Source of the DNA: an uncultured Selenomonadales bacterium | GTDB lineage: Bacteria > Bacillota > Negativicutes > Selenomonadales > Selenomonadaceae | Length of the DNA stretch: 64,000 bases | Assembly: GCA_946408355.1 (NCBI GenBank) | Contig: CAMJRX010000003.1 | Span: 23,370 to 87,369 of the forward strand | Direction of reading: 5' to 3' | In this document: in pieces, positions 35,909 to 43,584 of the stretch | Numbering within the stretch: position 1 is the first letter of the stretch | Layout: each line of letters opens with the position of its first letter | Translations under genes and position numbers: made by a program | The notes under the pieces: generated by a model | What the model saw: only the letters and a program-made list of their open reading frames with translations | The model's database searches: none | Told to the model about the DNA's origin: nothing

Positions 35909-35943
35909 TTTTATCTAAACTAAAATTGCAAAGGAGAGCAACT

Positions 35944-36999
35944 ATGGATAAAAAAGAAGCGTTAGCGGCGGCATTGAAGAAAATCGAAAAGGATTTCGGA
36001 AAAGGCTCAATCATGCGACTCGGCGACGATACAACTCGCAAAGACGTTAAATTCGTGTCAACGGGAATTATGCCGCTGGATATTGCGCTCGGAATAGGAG
36101 GACTTCCTCGCGGTAGGATAACGGAAATTTACGGTCCTGAATCCGGCGGCAAGACAACCGTAGCTTTGCACATGGTAGCTGAAATTCAACGTCAAGGCGG
36201 CACGGCTGCTTTTATCGATGCAGAACACGCCCTTGATCCGGTTTATGCAAAGCGGCTCGGTGTCGACGTAGATAATCTTTTGCTTGCCCAACCCGACACC
36301 GGCGAACAGGGGCTTGATATTGCTGAAGCACTAATTCGTTCTTCTGCAATCGACATTGTAGTTATTGATTCGGTTGCCGCGCTAGTTCCAAAATCCGAAA
36401 TTGAAGGCGAAATGGGCGACGCTACTATTGGACTTCATGCGCGAATGATGAGCAAGGCAATGCGTAAAATGGCGGGCGTTATCAGCAAGACAGATACAAT
36501 CGCGGTTTTCATTAATCAAATTCGTGAAAAGGTCGGCATACCATTCGGCAATCCTGAAGTAACGACGGGTGGTCGCGCTCTGAAATTTTATTCGTCTGTT
36601 CGTTTGGAAATTCGCAGAGGCGAGCCGATTAAACAAGGTTCGGAAATTATTGGCAATCGCGTTAAGATAAAAGTTGCTAAAAATAAAGTTGCTCCGCCGT
36701 TCCGCACAGCCGAATTTGATTTGGTTTACGGTGAGGGATATTATCATCTCGGCAGTATTATTGATATGGGTGTCGCCTTAGAAATTCTCAAAAAGGCTGG
36801 TGCATATATCTCTTATAATACTTTGCGGCTCGGTCAAGGTAAAGAAAATGTAAAAAACTTCTTGATCGAACATCCCGACGTTACGGCAGAAATTGAAACT
36901 AAAATTCGTGAGACAATGGCGCAGTCGCTTAAATCTGTTGAAACGACAGATGACGAGGATTTTAACGATGAGGCGGACAACTTCAGAGATGAGGACTAA
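35944..36999 (+). CDS. recA: Recombinase A
   Basis: ATG 35944 follows AAAGGAG; 351 aa, the usual size. Diagnostic segments: [13 protein letters not shown] (Walker A), [29 protein letters not shown] (Walker B), [10 protein letters not shown], and an acidic C-terminal tail ([18 protein letters not shown]). It catalyses strand exchange in repair and induces the SOS response. Co-transcribed with recX, which overlaps its end. Confidence 0.98.
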   Translation: MDKKEALAAALKKIEKDFGKGSIMRLGDDTTRKDVKFVSTGIMPLDIALGIGGLPRGRITEIYGPESGGKTTVALHMVAEIQRQGGTAAFIDAEHALDPVYAKRLGVDVDNLLLAQPDTGEQGLDIAEALIRSSAIDIVVIDSVAALVPKSEIEGEMGDATIGLHARMMSKAMRKMAGVISKTDTIAVFINQIREKVGIPFGNPEVTTGGRALKFYSSVRLEIRRGEPIKQGSEIIGNRVKIKVAKNKVAPPFRTAEFDLVYGEGYYHLGSIIDMGVALEILKKAGAYISYNTLRLGQGKENVKNFLIEHPDVTAEIETKIRETMAQSLKSVETTDDEDFNDEADNFRDED

Positions 37000-37444
37000 G
37001 CAAAAAAAATCCGCGCTTGAGAAGGCGACGGATTTATTATCTCGTCAAGAACAAAGCTCGGCTATCTTGCGTAGAAAATTATTGGCTCGGAAATATGACG
37101 CGGCGGAAATCGACGAGGCACTTGCCAAACTCAAAAAATATAATTATTTGGACGACGAGGAAACTTGTCAGCGGCAATTTGAAAGTTTTTATTCGGAGGG
37201 CAGGTTAAGTGTTCGGCAAATTATTATCAAGCTAATTCAGCGCGGTTTTGATAAAGATTTTATCGAGCAGCTTATTCCCGACGATTCGGACGAACATGAA
37301 CGGCTTGTAGCAGGAAAATGGTTAGAAAAAAAATTTACTCGCGGCGAAAATTTTGACAGGGCTAAGGCGTGGCAATTTCTAGCGACACGAGGCTTTAACG
37401 GAGAAATTATTTCGTCGGCTATCGAAGATTTTCAGCAGGAATAA
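36989..37444 (+). CDS. recX: RecA modulator RecX
   Basis: The tracked start lies far inside recA in another frame; ATG 36989, 11 nt before the recA stop, gives 151 aa with the normal RecX length. Three-helix repeats are visible ([54 protein letters not shown]). RecX binds and limits RecA filaments. Overlap with recA keeps the two coupled. Confidence 0.9.
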   Translation: MRTKQKKSALEKATDLLSRQEQSSAILRRKLLARKYDAAEIDEALAKLKKYNYLDDEETCQRQFESFYSEGRLSVRQIIIKLIQRGFDKDFIEQLIPDDSDEHERLVAGKWLEKKFTRGENFDRAKAWQFLATRGFNGEIISSAIEDFQQE

Positions 37445-37450
37445 AAATCT

Positions 37451-37482
37451 TAAGCTCGTCAAAAGCGGCGAGCTTTTTTTTC
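37451..37482 (+). terminator. Terminator after recX
   Basis: AAGCTCG / CGAGCTT stem closed by a T8 tract. Confidence 0.9.
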
Positions 37483-37519
37483 ATGCCAAATTCAAATTTG
37501 AAAACCATTATCAAAAATC

Positions 37520-37548
37520 TTGACAAGTAGATAATTAAAGTTTATGAT
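37520..37548 (+). promoter_or_regulatory. Promoter of the first OmpM porin
   Basis: TTGACA, 17 nt spacer, TATGAT, a strong sigma-A promoter, followed by a 130-nt leader. Confidence 0.8.
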
Positions 37549-37550
37549 TA

Positions 37551-37612
37551 CGGCGACTTAAGAGAATTTGAGAAATAAAATCATTTGAGGAAACACGGCC
37601 ACTCAAGTTGAT
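37551..37612 (+). promoter_or_regulatory. Conserved porin leader, copy 1
   Basis: The leader has CGGCGACTTAAG at the transcript start and GAGGAAACACGGCCACTCAA, flanked by TTTGAG/CTCAAG halves that can pair. Both blocks recur ahead of the second porin (39250-39312), although the sequence between them differs. Confidence 0.7.
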
Positions 37613-37679
37613 AAGCTTCCCAAAAAAATCAAAAGTCACAGGAAAATTTTTAACAGCAGATGTATTGGAGGTCTTCAAC

Positions 37680-39023
37680 ATGAAGAAAACGGTAGCAACA
37701 GCATTAGCGGCGGCGTTTGTAATGGGCGCAAGTGCAACGACATTCGCGGCGGCAAATCCTTTTAGCGACGTTCCGGCGGGGCATTGGGCTTATCAGTCCG
37801 TTGCCAAACTCGCGGCTGAAGGCGTTATCGAAGGTTACGGCGACGGCACCTATCGCGGTGACAGAAATATCACCCGTTACGAAATGGCGCAGATGGTTGC
37901 TAAGGCTATGGCGAAAAATCCTTCCGGCGCGACTAAAGCTGAACTCGACAGACTCGCGGCTGAATTCCGTGATGAACTCGACGCTTTGGGCGTTCGCGTT
38001 GCTGAACTCGAAAAATACGCCGACAAAGTTACTTGGCACGGCAAGATTGAGTACACCTACGAACAAACTAAAACCGACCCCGAAAATACTGGCAAGAAAG
38101 AAAAAGATACTGCCAACGGCTTTATCTTCCGTCTCGAACCAAAAGCTGAAGTCAACGACCACTGGACAGTTAACGCCCGCATTGACGCATATGCTGACAT
38201 GAAAAAAGACGAGACAACCAATTTTGAACTCAAGCGCGCATGGGCTGAGGGCGACTACGACAAGTTAAATCTTAAAGTTGGTAAGTTTGAATTCTATCCC
38301 GAAGGCGAAGCCGGTCTTATGTGGGATACGGAAATTTCCGGCGGCTCCTTGACTTTCGGCAGTAAATGGAAATTCAACGTTACGGGCGGTCGCGTGGAAA
38401 GTGACGTTATTGGCGGCGGCATTTATGGCGAAAACGAAACCGAAGACGATCCCGCAACGGTTGTAGGCTTGAGAGTCGATTACAATCAGGGCGATAAAGG
38501 TTTATTCGGCGGCGCAGGCTACTATTACGTTAAAGACGACGACCTCGCCTGGAGCAGAAATAATTATTTGAGAAGAGGCGTTGCTGACAGCATTGATTTT
38601 GATAACGAACACAGCCGCAAAGCTTATGCTAAGGCTAGTATTTGGACAGTCAATCTCGGCTATCAGTTCACTGACCTTTTGTCGGTTCAGGGTGTATACG
38701 CTCAAAATACCAAAGCTGATTTCGAGGATAAAGCTTGGCAAGCTGAACTTTGCTATGGTAACTACGACGACGCCTCCGAAAAAGGACAGTGGAACGTTTA
38801 CGCCGGCTACCGCAAACACGGCACCAACGTTTCATTCGCGCCCACTGAAGAAGATGCCCTGCGCGGCACTCGCGGTTTTGTTATCGGCGCGTCTTGGGCA
38901 CCGTTTAAAAATATCGGCGTCATCGCAAAATATTTCGACGGCAAATATATTTCCGACGGTATCTATCGTAGCGGACACGGCAAAGCTCGTCATATCTTCG
39001 GTCGTGTCGAGTTCTTCTTCTAA
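37680..39023 (+). CDS. OmpM-type SLH-domain outer-membrane porin 1
   Basis: ATG 37680 follows TTGGAGG; 447 aa. It has a signal peptide ending ASATTFA, then an SLH domain (NPFSDVPAGHWAYQSVAKLA to ITRYEMAQMVAKAM). A short coiled coil (ELDRLAAEFRDELDALGVRVAELEKYAD) leads into a beta-barrel of alternating strands with the C-terminal FGRVEFFF, an outer-membrane insertion signal ending in Phe. In Negativicutes OmpM links the outer membrane to peptidoglycan through the SLH domain and forms the main channel. It is strongly similar to the next gene, most clearly in the first 130 residues. Confidence 0.93.
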   Translation: MKKTVATALAAAFVMGASATTFAAANPFSDVPAGHWAYQSVAKLAAEGVIEGYGDGTYRGDRNITRYEMAQMVAKAMAKNPSGATKAELDRLAAEFRDELDALGVRVAELEKYADKVTWHGKIEYTYEQTKTDPENTGKKEKDTANGFIFRLEPKAEVNDHWTVNARIDAYADMKKDETTNFELKRAWAEGDYDKLNLKVGKFEFYPEGEAGLMWDTEISGGSLTFGSKWKFNVTGGRVESDVIGGGIYGENETEDDPATVVGLRVDYNQGDKGLFGGAGYYYVKDDDLAWSRNNYLRRGVADSIDFDNEHSRKAYAKASIWTVNLGYQFTDLLSVQGVYAQNTKADFEDKAWQAELCYGNYDDASEKGQWNVYAGYRKHGTNVSFAPTEEDALRGTRGFVIGASWAPFKNIGVIAKYFDGKYISDGIYRSGHGKARHIFGRVEFFF

Positions 39024-39041
39024 AATTCAAATCCGAGCAAT

Positions 39042-39076
39042 CATAAGCTCCCGAATAATCGGGGGCTTTTTTCGTT
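39042..39076 (+). terminator. Terminator after porin 1
   Basis: AAGCTCCCGA-ATAA-TCGGGGGCTTTTTT stem-loop with a T-run. Confidence 0.85.
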
Positions 39077-39218
39077 TTCAGATTCATATCAAGAAAAAAT
39101 CCCGCGTCTGTGCTATCTTTAAAATGTGTTTACTCAAGCTGAATAAAACATGAACAAAAATTTTAAATTATAACATGAAAAGAATATGAAATCAAAGACA
39201 AAATTTTTTTAGAACGTA

Positions 39219-39247
39219 TTGACAAGCGGAATAATCTGTATTATCAT
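39219..39247 (+). promoter_or_regulatory. Promoter of the second OmpM porin
   Basis: TTGACA, 17 nt spacer, TATCAT, in the same position relative to the leader as the promoter of porin 1. The preceding 140 nt (39077-39218) are AT-rich with nothing else recognised. Confidence 0.75.
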
Positions 39248-39249
39248 TG

Positions 39250-39314
39250 CGGCGACTTAAGGGACAAGTCAAAGAAGTAAAGAAGATTTGAGGAAACACG
39301 GCCACTCAAGTTAG
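39250..39314 (+). promoter_or_regulatory. Conserved porin leader, copy 2
   Basis: CGGCGACTTAAG and the GAGGAAACACGGCCACTCAA block are repeated from the porin 1 leader, at nearly the same spacing, about 80 nt before the start codon. Confidence 0.7.
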
Positions 39315-39389
39315 AACAACTTCTGAGACAAGTCGCAAAAGTCAGCCGAATTATTTTCTAGAGCGACATCTTTAAGGAGGATGTTCAAA

Positions 39390-40838
39390 ATGAAGAAGAC
39401 AGTAGCAACAGCGGTAGCGGCGGCAGTAGTAGTCGGCGCAAGCGCAACCACATTCGCAGCAGCGAATCCGTTCAGCGATGTTCCTGCGGGTCACTGGGCT
39501 TATCAGTCCGTTGCAAAACTCGCGGCACAGGGCGTTATCGAAGGTTATGGCGACGGCACATATCGCGGCGACCGTAACATCACCCGTTACGAAATGGCGC
39601 AGATGATTGCTAAAGCTATGGCGAAGAATCCTTCCGGCGCGGCTAAAGCTGACCTCGACAGACTCGCGGCTGAATTCCGTGATGAGTTGGACGCTCTCGG
39701 CGTTCGCGTTGCTGAACTCGAAAAGTATGCTGACAAAGTTGTCTGGCAGGGCAAAATCGAGTACACCTACAAGAACCACAAAACCGACGACGTTTGGTCT
39801 GATCAACGTAGAGGTCATCATAGCACCAGCGAGCACACTCGCGTTAAGCAGGACGACTGGATTTTCCGTTTTGAGCCTATCGCTTACGTCAATGACCACT
39901 GGACACTCCGCGCTCGTATTGACGCACACGTCGACTTGAGCCGTGATACCAACACCGACTTCGAACTGGTTCGTGGTTGGGCACAAGGTGATTACGACAA
40001 CTTCCAAATCAAAGTCGGTCGTCAACCCCTCTACACCAATGAAGACGGTATCCTCTGGGATACTGAGTACACCGGCGGTGAGATTACCTTCGGCAAACTC
40101 GCAAACGGCTTGAGAGCTACCATCTACGGTGGTCGTCTTAAAGCAGGTAAAGTCGGCGGCTCCATTCGCAACTCCGGTTCTTGGAACGGACGTCAAGACG
40201 GCGTCAGTGCCCATGACAGATGGGCAGCGGCATCAGGTGTACTTGGCAACGATAGCGAGAGCCAGATAGGCGTACGCAATGATCCTAGCAGTTTCGTTGC
40301 TATCAACGTTCAATACGATCCGGGTGCAAAAGGTATCTTCGGCGGCTTAGGTTACTATTACCTCAAAGATGACGATTTCAAATACTTCAATAGTGTTATC
40401 GATGGCGAAAGATACCCCAACTACTTCTACAGCAAAGACGGCAAAACCGACAAAGCTCAAATCGCGTCAGCCAATATCGGTTGGCGTCTCGGCAAAGCGC
40501 AAGTCTGGGGCGCATACGCTAAGAACTCCAAAGCCGACTACGAGAACAAATCTTGGCAAGCACTCGTTCGCTACGGCGACCTCTACGGCGGCGGCAATCA
40601 GAATACCAAGAAGGGTCAATGGGCTGTCTGGGCAGGTTACAAATATCTCGGCTCCAATGCCTCTTTCAACGCTATTCAATGGGATGATGCTTATGCCGGC
40701 ACCAAAGGTTTCGTAGCAGGCGCATCTTGGGCTCCGATGGATAGAATCGTCCTTATCGGTAAGTACTTCAAGGGCAAATACATTGAAGGTCCTGGCGATG
40801 CAGAACGTCTCTTCGGTCGTGTCGAGTTCTTCTTCTAA
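39390..40838 (+). CDS. OmpM-type SLH-domain outer-membrane porin 2
   Basis: ATG 39390 follows AAGGAGGATG; 482 aa. The signal peptide, SLH domain and coiled coil are nearly identical to porin 1, while the barrel is divergent and longer (an extra loop near residues 245-290). It ends with the same RVEFFF. A recent tandem duplication with diverging surface loops is the simplest reading. It has its own promoter and terminator, so the two can be expressed separately. Confidence 0.93.
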   Translation: MKKTVATAVAAAVVVGASATTFAAANPFSDVPAGHWAYQSVAKLAAQGVIEGYGDGTYRGDRNITRYEMAQMIAKAMAKNPSGAAKADLDRLAAEFRDELDALGVRVAELEKYADKVVWQGKIEYTYKNHKTDDVWSDQRRGHHSTSEHTRVKQDDWIFRFEPIAYVNDHWTLRARIDAHVDLSRDTNTDFELVRGWAQGDYDNFQIKVGRQPLYTNEDGILWDTEYTGGEITFGKLANGLRATIYGGRLKAGKVGGSIRNSGSWNGRQDGVSAHDRWAAASGVLGNDSESQIGVRNDPSSFVAINVQYDPGAKGIFGGLGYYYLKDDDFKYFNSVIDGERYPNYFYSKDGKTDKAQIASANIGWRLGKAQVWGAYAKNSKADYENKSWQALVRYGDLYGGGNQNTKKGQWAVWAGYKYLGSNASFNAIQWDDAYAGTKGFVAGASWAPMDRIVLIGKYFKGKYIEGPGDAERLFGRVEFFF

Positions 40839-41261
40839 GCCGACATGTCGCACCCCATAGGGGGTACGTGTATTGAAACAAACAACCGGGACAATTTCAT
40901 AACGTAAATTACAGGAGCCTCCGAATTAATCGGGGGTTCCTTTGATTTCCCGCTTGCAAAATTTTTATCGACGTGATAAACATTCTAAATGTGTTTAAAG
41001 AAATTTAACACGTGCCAACATATTCGCCAAAAGAAAACCCACGAAGGCGATCGGGGATTTTCGCTCTTTTTGTAGATTAACGATAACCACGTGTTCTTGG
41101 TCACTTACGGCGGTCGAGCCACTTGCAGATGAGTTTTGAATTAAGGCAAAAGATAACGGGGCTCCGCGAAATCGGAGGCTCCTTTGTTTTTGCAGGAAAA
41201 TCGCCGGCTATTGTAGAAATTTGTTAAACACGTAACAAAGTCAACAAAAGAGGTGAGGCAC
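40839..41261 (+). other. Intergenic region with two terminators, no gene seen
   Basis: A 423-bp gap after porin 2. It holds terminator 1 (GGAGCCTCCGA...CGGGGGTTCC, 40914-40944) and a hairpin-like AAAACCC...GGGGATTTT with T-run near 41032-41073. It also holds terminator 2 (GGGGCTCCG...CGGAGGCTCC, 41158-41192), about 70 nt ahead of the TRAP gene. No credible ORF is present. Because the second and third structures lie well past the porin's own terminator, a small RNA between 41080 and 41190 is possible. Confidence 0.45.
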
Positions 41262-43181
41262 TTGAACAAACAAAAAGAAATGACTGCTACAGAAGTTTTA
41301 AAAAAATACGACAAAGAATCAAACACAATGGAATATACCGGCGTAATGGCAAAAATAATTTCCGCGCTGGCGATAAGTTTTTCCGTATTTCAAATTTACA
41401 CGGCAAGTTTCGGACTCCTCGACGCGCAAATACAACGAGCAATTCATTTGGGATTTGGACTGTGTTTATCATTTCTGCTTTACCCAACGAAAAAATCTTG
41501 GCGGCGCGATAAACTTCACCCGCTTGACGCAATACTTGCAATTTTGGGCGCGGCGGCTCCTGCCTATATCGTCATAAATTATAAAGAACTTATTTTGCGG
41601 GCGGCGTTGCCCACTTCGACGGACGTTTTAATCGGCGCGTTGGGAATAATTTTAGTAATCGAGGCGGCGCGACGGGTTGTCGGCATTCCAATGGTTTGTG
41701 TCGTTTTATTTTTTATAACTTATGCGTTCGCCGGTCCGTACATGCCGGGACTTTTGGCGCACAGAGGATTGACGATTGATTATTTTGTCAGCCACGTTTA
41801 CTTTACGACGGAGGGAATTTTCGGAATCCCGTTAGGCGTGTCGTCGACGTTTATATTTTTATTTATCTTATTCGGCGCGTATCTTGAGGGCACGGGATTA
41901 GGAAAATTTTTTATCGACGTTGCAAACTCAATCGCAGGTTGGGCGAGCGGCGGTCCTGCTAAGGTTGCAGTTTTATCAAGTGGGTTAATGGGCACTGTCA
42001 GCGGCTCATCAGTTGCAAATGTCGTAGGTACCGGCTCATTAACAATTCCGATGATGAAAAAATTAGGCTATCACAAAGATTTTGCTGGAGCAGTCGAGGC
42101 GGCGGCGTCAACAGGCGGGCAATTAATGCCTCCTGTCATGGGCGCGGCGGCGTTTTTAATGGCGGAATTTGTCGGCGTCCCTTATGTCGAAATCGTCAAG
42201 GCTGCAGTAATTCCTGCGGCGTTGTATTTTATCGGCGTGTGGCTCGGCGTACACTTCGAGGCTAAAAGAAATAATTTGCAAGGACTTCCTCGCTCTGAAC
42301 TACCTAAGCTCGGCGAACTTTTAAAAACTCGTGGACATTTGGCAATCCCGCTGATTGTAATCGTCTATTTATTGGTTAGCGGATATACGCCAATGCGGGC
42401 GGCACTCGTCGCGATAATTTTATCAATCGTCGTGTCCTCAATAAAAAAAGGAACGCGCATGTCACCTGCCGCAATCGTAAAAGGTTTGGAGACGGGCGCA
42501 AGAAATGTTTTGGGCGTATTGGTTGCCTGCGCGGCGGCGGGAATTATAATCGGCGTCGTGACGAAAACAGGCGTAGGCTTAAAATTAGCGTCGGCATTGC
42601 TTGATTTATCAGGCGGATTAGTTTTGCCCAGCATGTTTTTGACAATGATAACGGCAATACTTTTGGGCATGGGCGTCCCGACAACGGCGAATTACGTTAT
42701 AACCTCGACGATAGCCGCGCCCGCACTAATTCAAATGGGCGTACCAATGTTAGCGGCGCACATGTTTGTATTTTACTTTGGAATAATCGCTGACGTGACA
42801 CCACCGGTAGCACTCGCGGCTTATGCGGGTTCGGGCATATCAGGCGGCAACGCTCTAAGGACGGGAATCAATGCGTCAAAGCTGGCAATCGCGGCGTTCA
42901 TAATTCCCTATATGTTTGTCCTAAGTCCAGAACTTTTATTGCTCGACGGTGTGACTTTGCATTTAGGTTTATCGTTGTTGACGGCACTAATCGGAATGGT
43001 CGCGTTGAGTTCGTCGCTAATTGGTTATCTTGCCGCGCCGCTGAAAACTTTGGAACGTGTGATTTTGGGCGCGGGCGGTCTTATGATGATTAAACCCGGA
43101 CTTGTCACTGACATTGCGGGCATTGCAATTTTTGCGGCAATTTTATTTTGGCAATTAAAACAAAGCAGGAAGTTATTGTAA
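41262..43181 (+). CDS. TRAP transporter fused permease (4TM/12TM type)
   Basis: TTG 41262 follows AGAGGTG; 639 aa, almost entirely hydrophobic. An N-terminal four-helix DctQ-like part is fused to a DctM-like large permease with SSTFIFLFILFGAYLEGTGLG, SGSSVANVVGTGSLTIPMMKK, AAASTGGQLMPPVMGAAAF and GMGVPTTANYVITS. Fused permeases of this kind work with TAXI-type periplasmic binding proteins to import organic anions using a sodium or proton gradient. No binding protein lies next to it here. Confidence 0.92.
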   Translation: MNKQKEMTATEVLKKYDKESNTMEYTGVMAKIISALAISFSVFQIYTASFGLLDAQIQRAIHLGFGLCLSFLLYPTKKSWRRDKLHPLDAILAILGAAAPAYIVINYKELILRAALPTSTDVLIGALGIILVIEAARRVVGIPMVCVVLFFITYAFAGPYMPGLLAHRGLTIDYFVSHVYFTTEGIFGIPLGVSSTFIFLFILFGAYLEGTGLGKFFIDVANSIAGWASGGPAKVAVLSSGLMGTVSGSSVANVVGTGSLTIPMMKKLGYHKDFAGAVEAAASTGGQLMPPVMGAAAFLMAEFVGVPYVEIVKAAVIPAALYFIGVWLGVHFEAKRNNLQGLPRSELPKLGELLKTRGHLAIPLIVIVYLLVSGYTPMRAALVAIILSIVVSSIKKGTRMSPAAIVKGLETGARNVLGVLVACAAAGIIIGVVTKTGVGLKLASALLDLSGGLVLPSMFLTMITAILLGMGVPTTANYVITSTIAAPALIQMGVPMLAAHMFVFYFGIIADVTPPVALAAYAGSGISGGNALRTGINASKLAIAAFIIPYMFVLSPELLLLDGVTLHLGLSLLTALIGMVALSSSLIGYLAAPLKTLERVILGAGGLMMIKPGLVTDIAGIAIFAAILFWQLKQSRKLL

Positions 43182-43263
43182 ACCGCTTTATATGCCGCCG
43201 TTTTTACAACTTTGTTCTTGCGTCAACTTTACACGCCGCAATCGTGATGATTAGCAGTTAAAC

Positions 43264-43301
43264 AAAAAAATCCCGCCATATTGACGGGATTAAATTTTTA
43301 T
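43264..43301. terminator. Bidirectional terminator between TRAP gene and zapA
   Basis: AATCCCGCC-ATAT-TGACGGGATT with A7 on the left and a T-rich right flank, between convergent genes. Confidence 0.8.
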
Positions 43302-43307
43302 TGCAAA

Positions 43308-43580
43308 TTATTTATTTTCGTCGAGAAGCTGTAATAGTTCATCGTAGTCTTTTTTGAGTTGAACATAGTCCTCAGCGATTTTTAGTGCCGCCAAAACTGC
43401 AATGCGACTGCCCGCAAAAGTTCGCGTGCTTTGTGAAATTGACTTCATCGTCGAATCGACCATGCGCACAAGTTTTGCCAAGCCGTCGGGGTCTTCGGTG
43501 CGCAAGCGATAAACTTCGCCGAAAATCTCAACTTCAACGCGCCGCATTTCGCCGGCAGGTTTATCGTCCTTCAACGCCAT
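43308..43580 (-). CDS. zapA: Cell division protein ZapA
   Basis: 90 aa. The N-terminal globular part has RRVEVEIFGEVYRLRTEDP (the ZapA signature) and the C-terminus is a coiled coil (IAEDYVQLKKDYDELLQLLDE). ZapA bundles FtsZ at the division ring. It starts 4 bp after pheT; a pheS-pheT-zapA order is common in Firmicutes. Confidence 0.92.
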   Translation of the reverse strand: MALKDDKPAGEMRRVEVEIFGEVYRLRTEDPDGLAKLVRMVDSTMKSISQSTRTFAGSRIAVLAALKIAEDYVQLKKDYDELLQLLDENK

Positions 43581-43584
43581 AATC

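Noticed and set aside
35881-35943. LexA box in front of recA
   Set aside because: No GAACN4GTTC or close variant overlaps the promoter.
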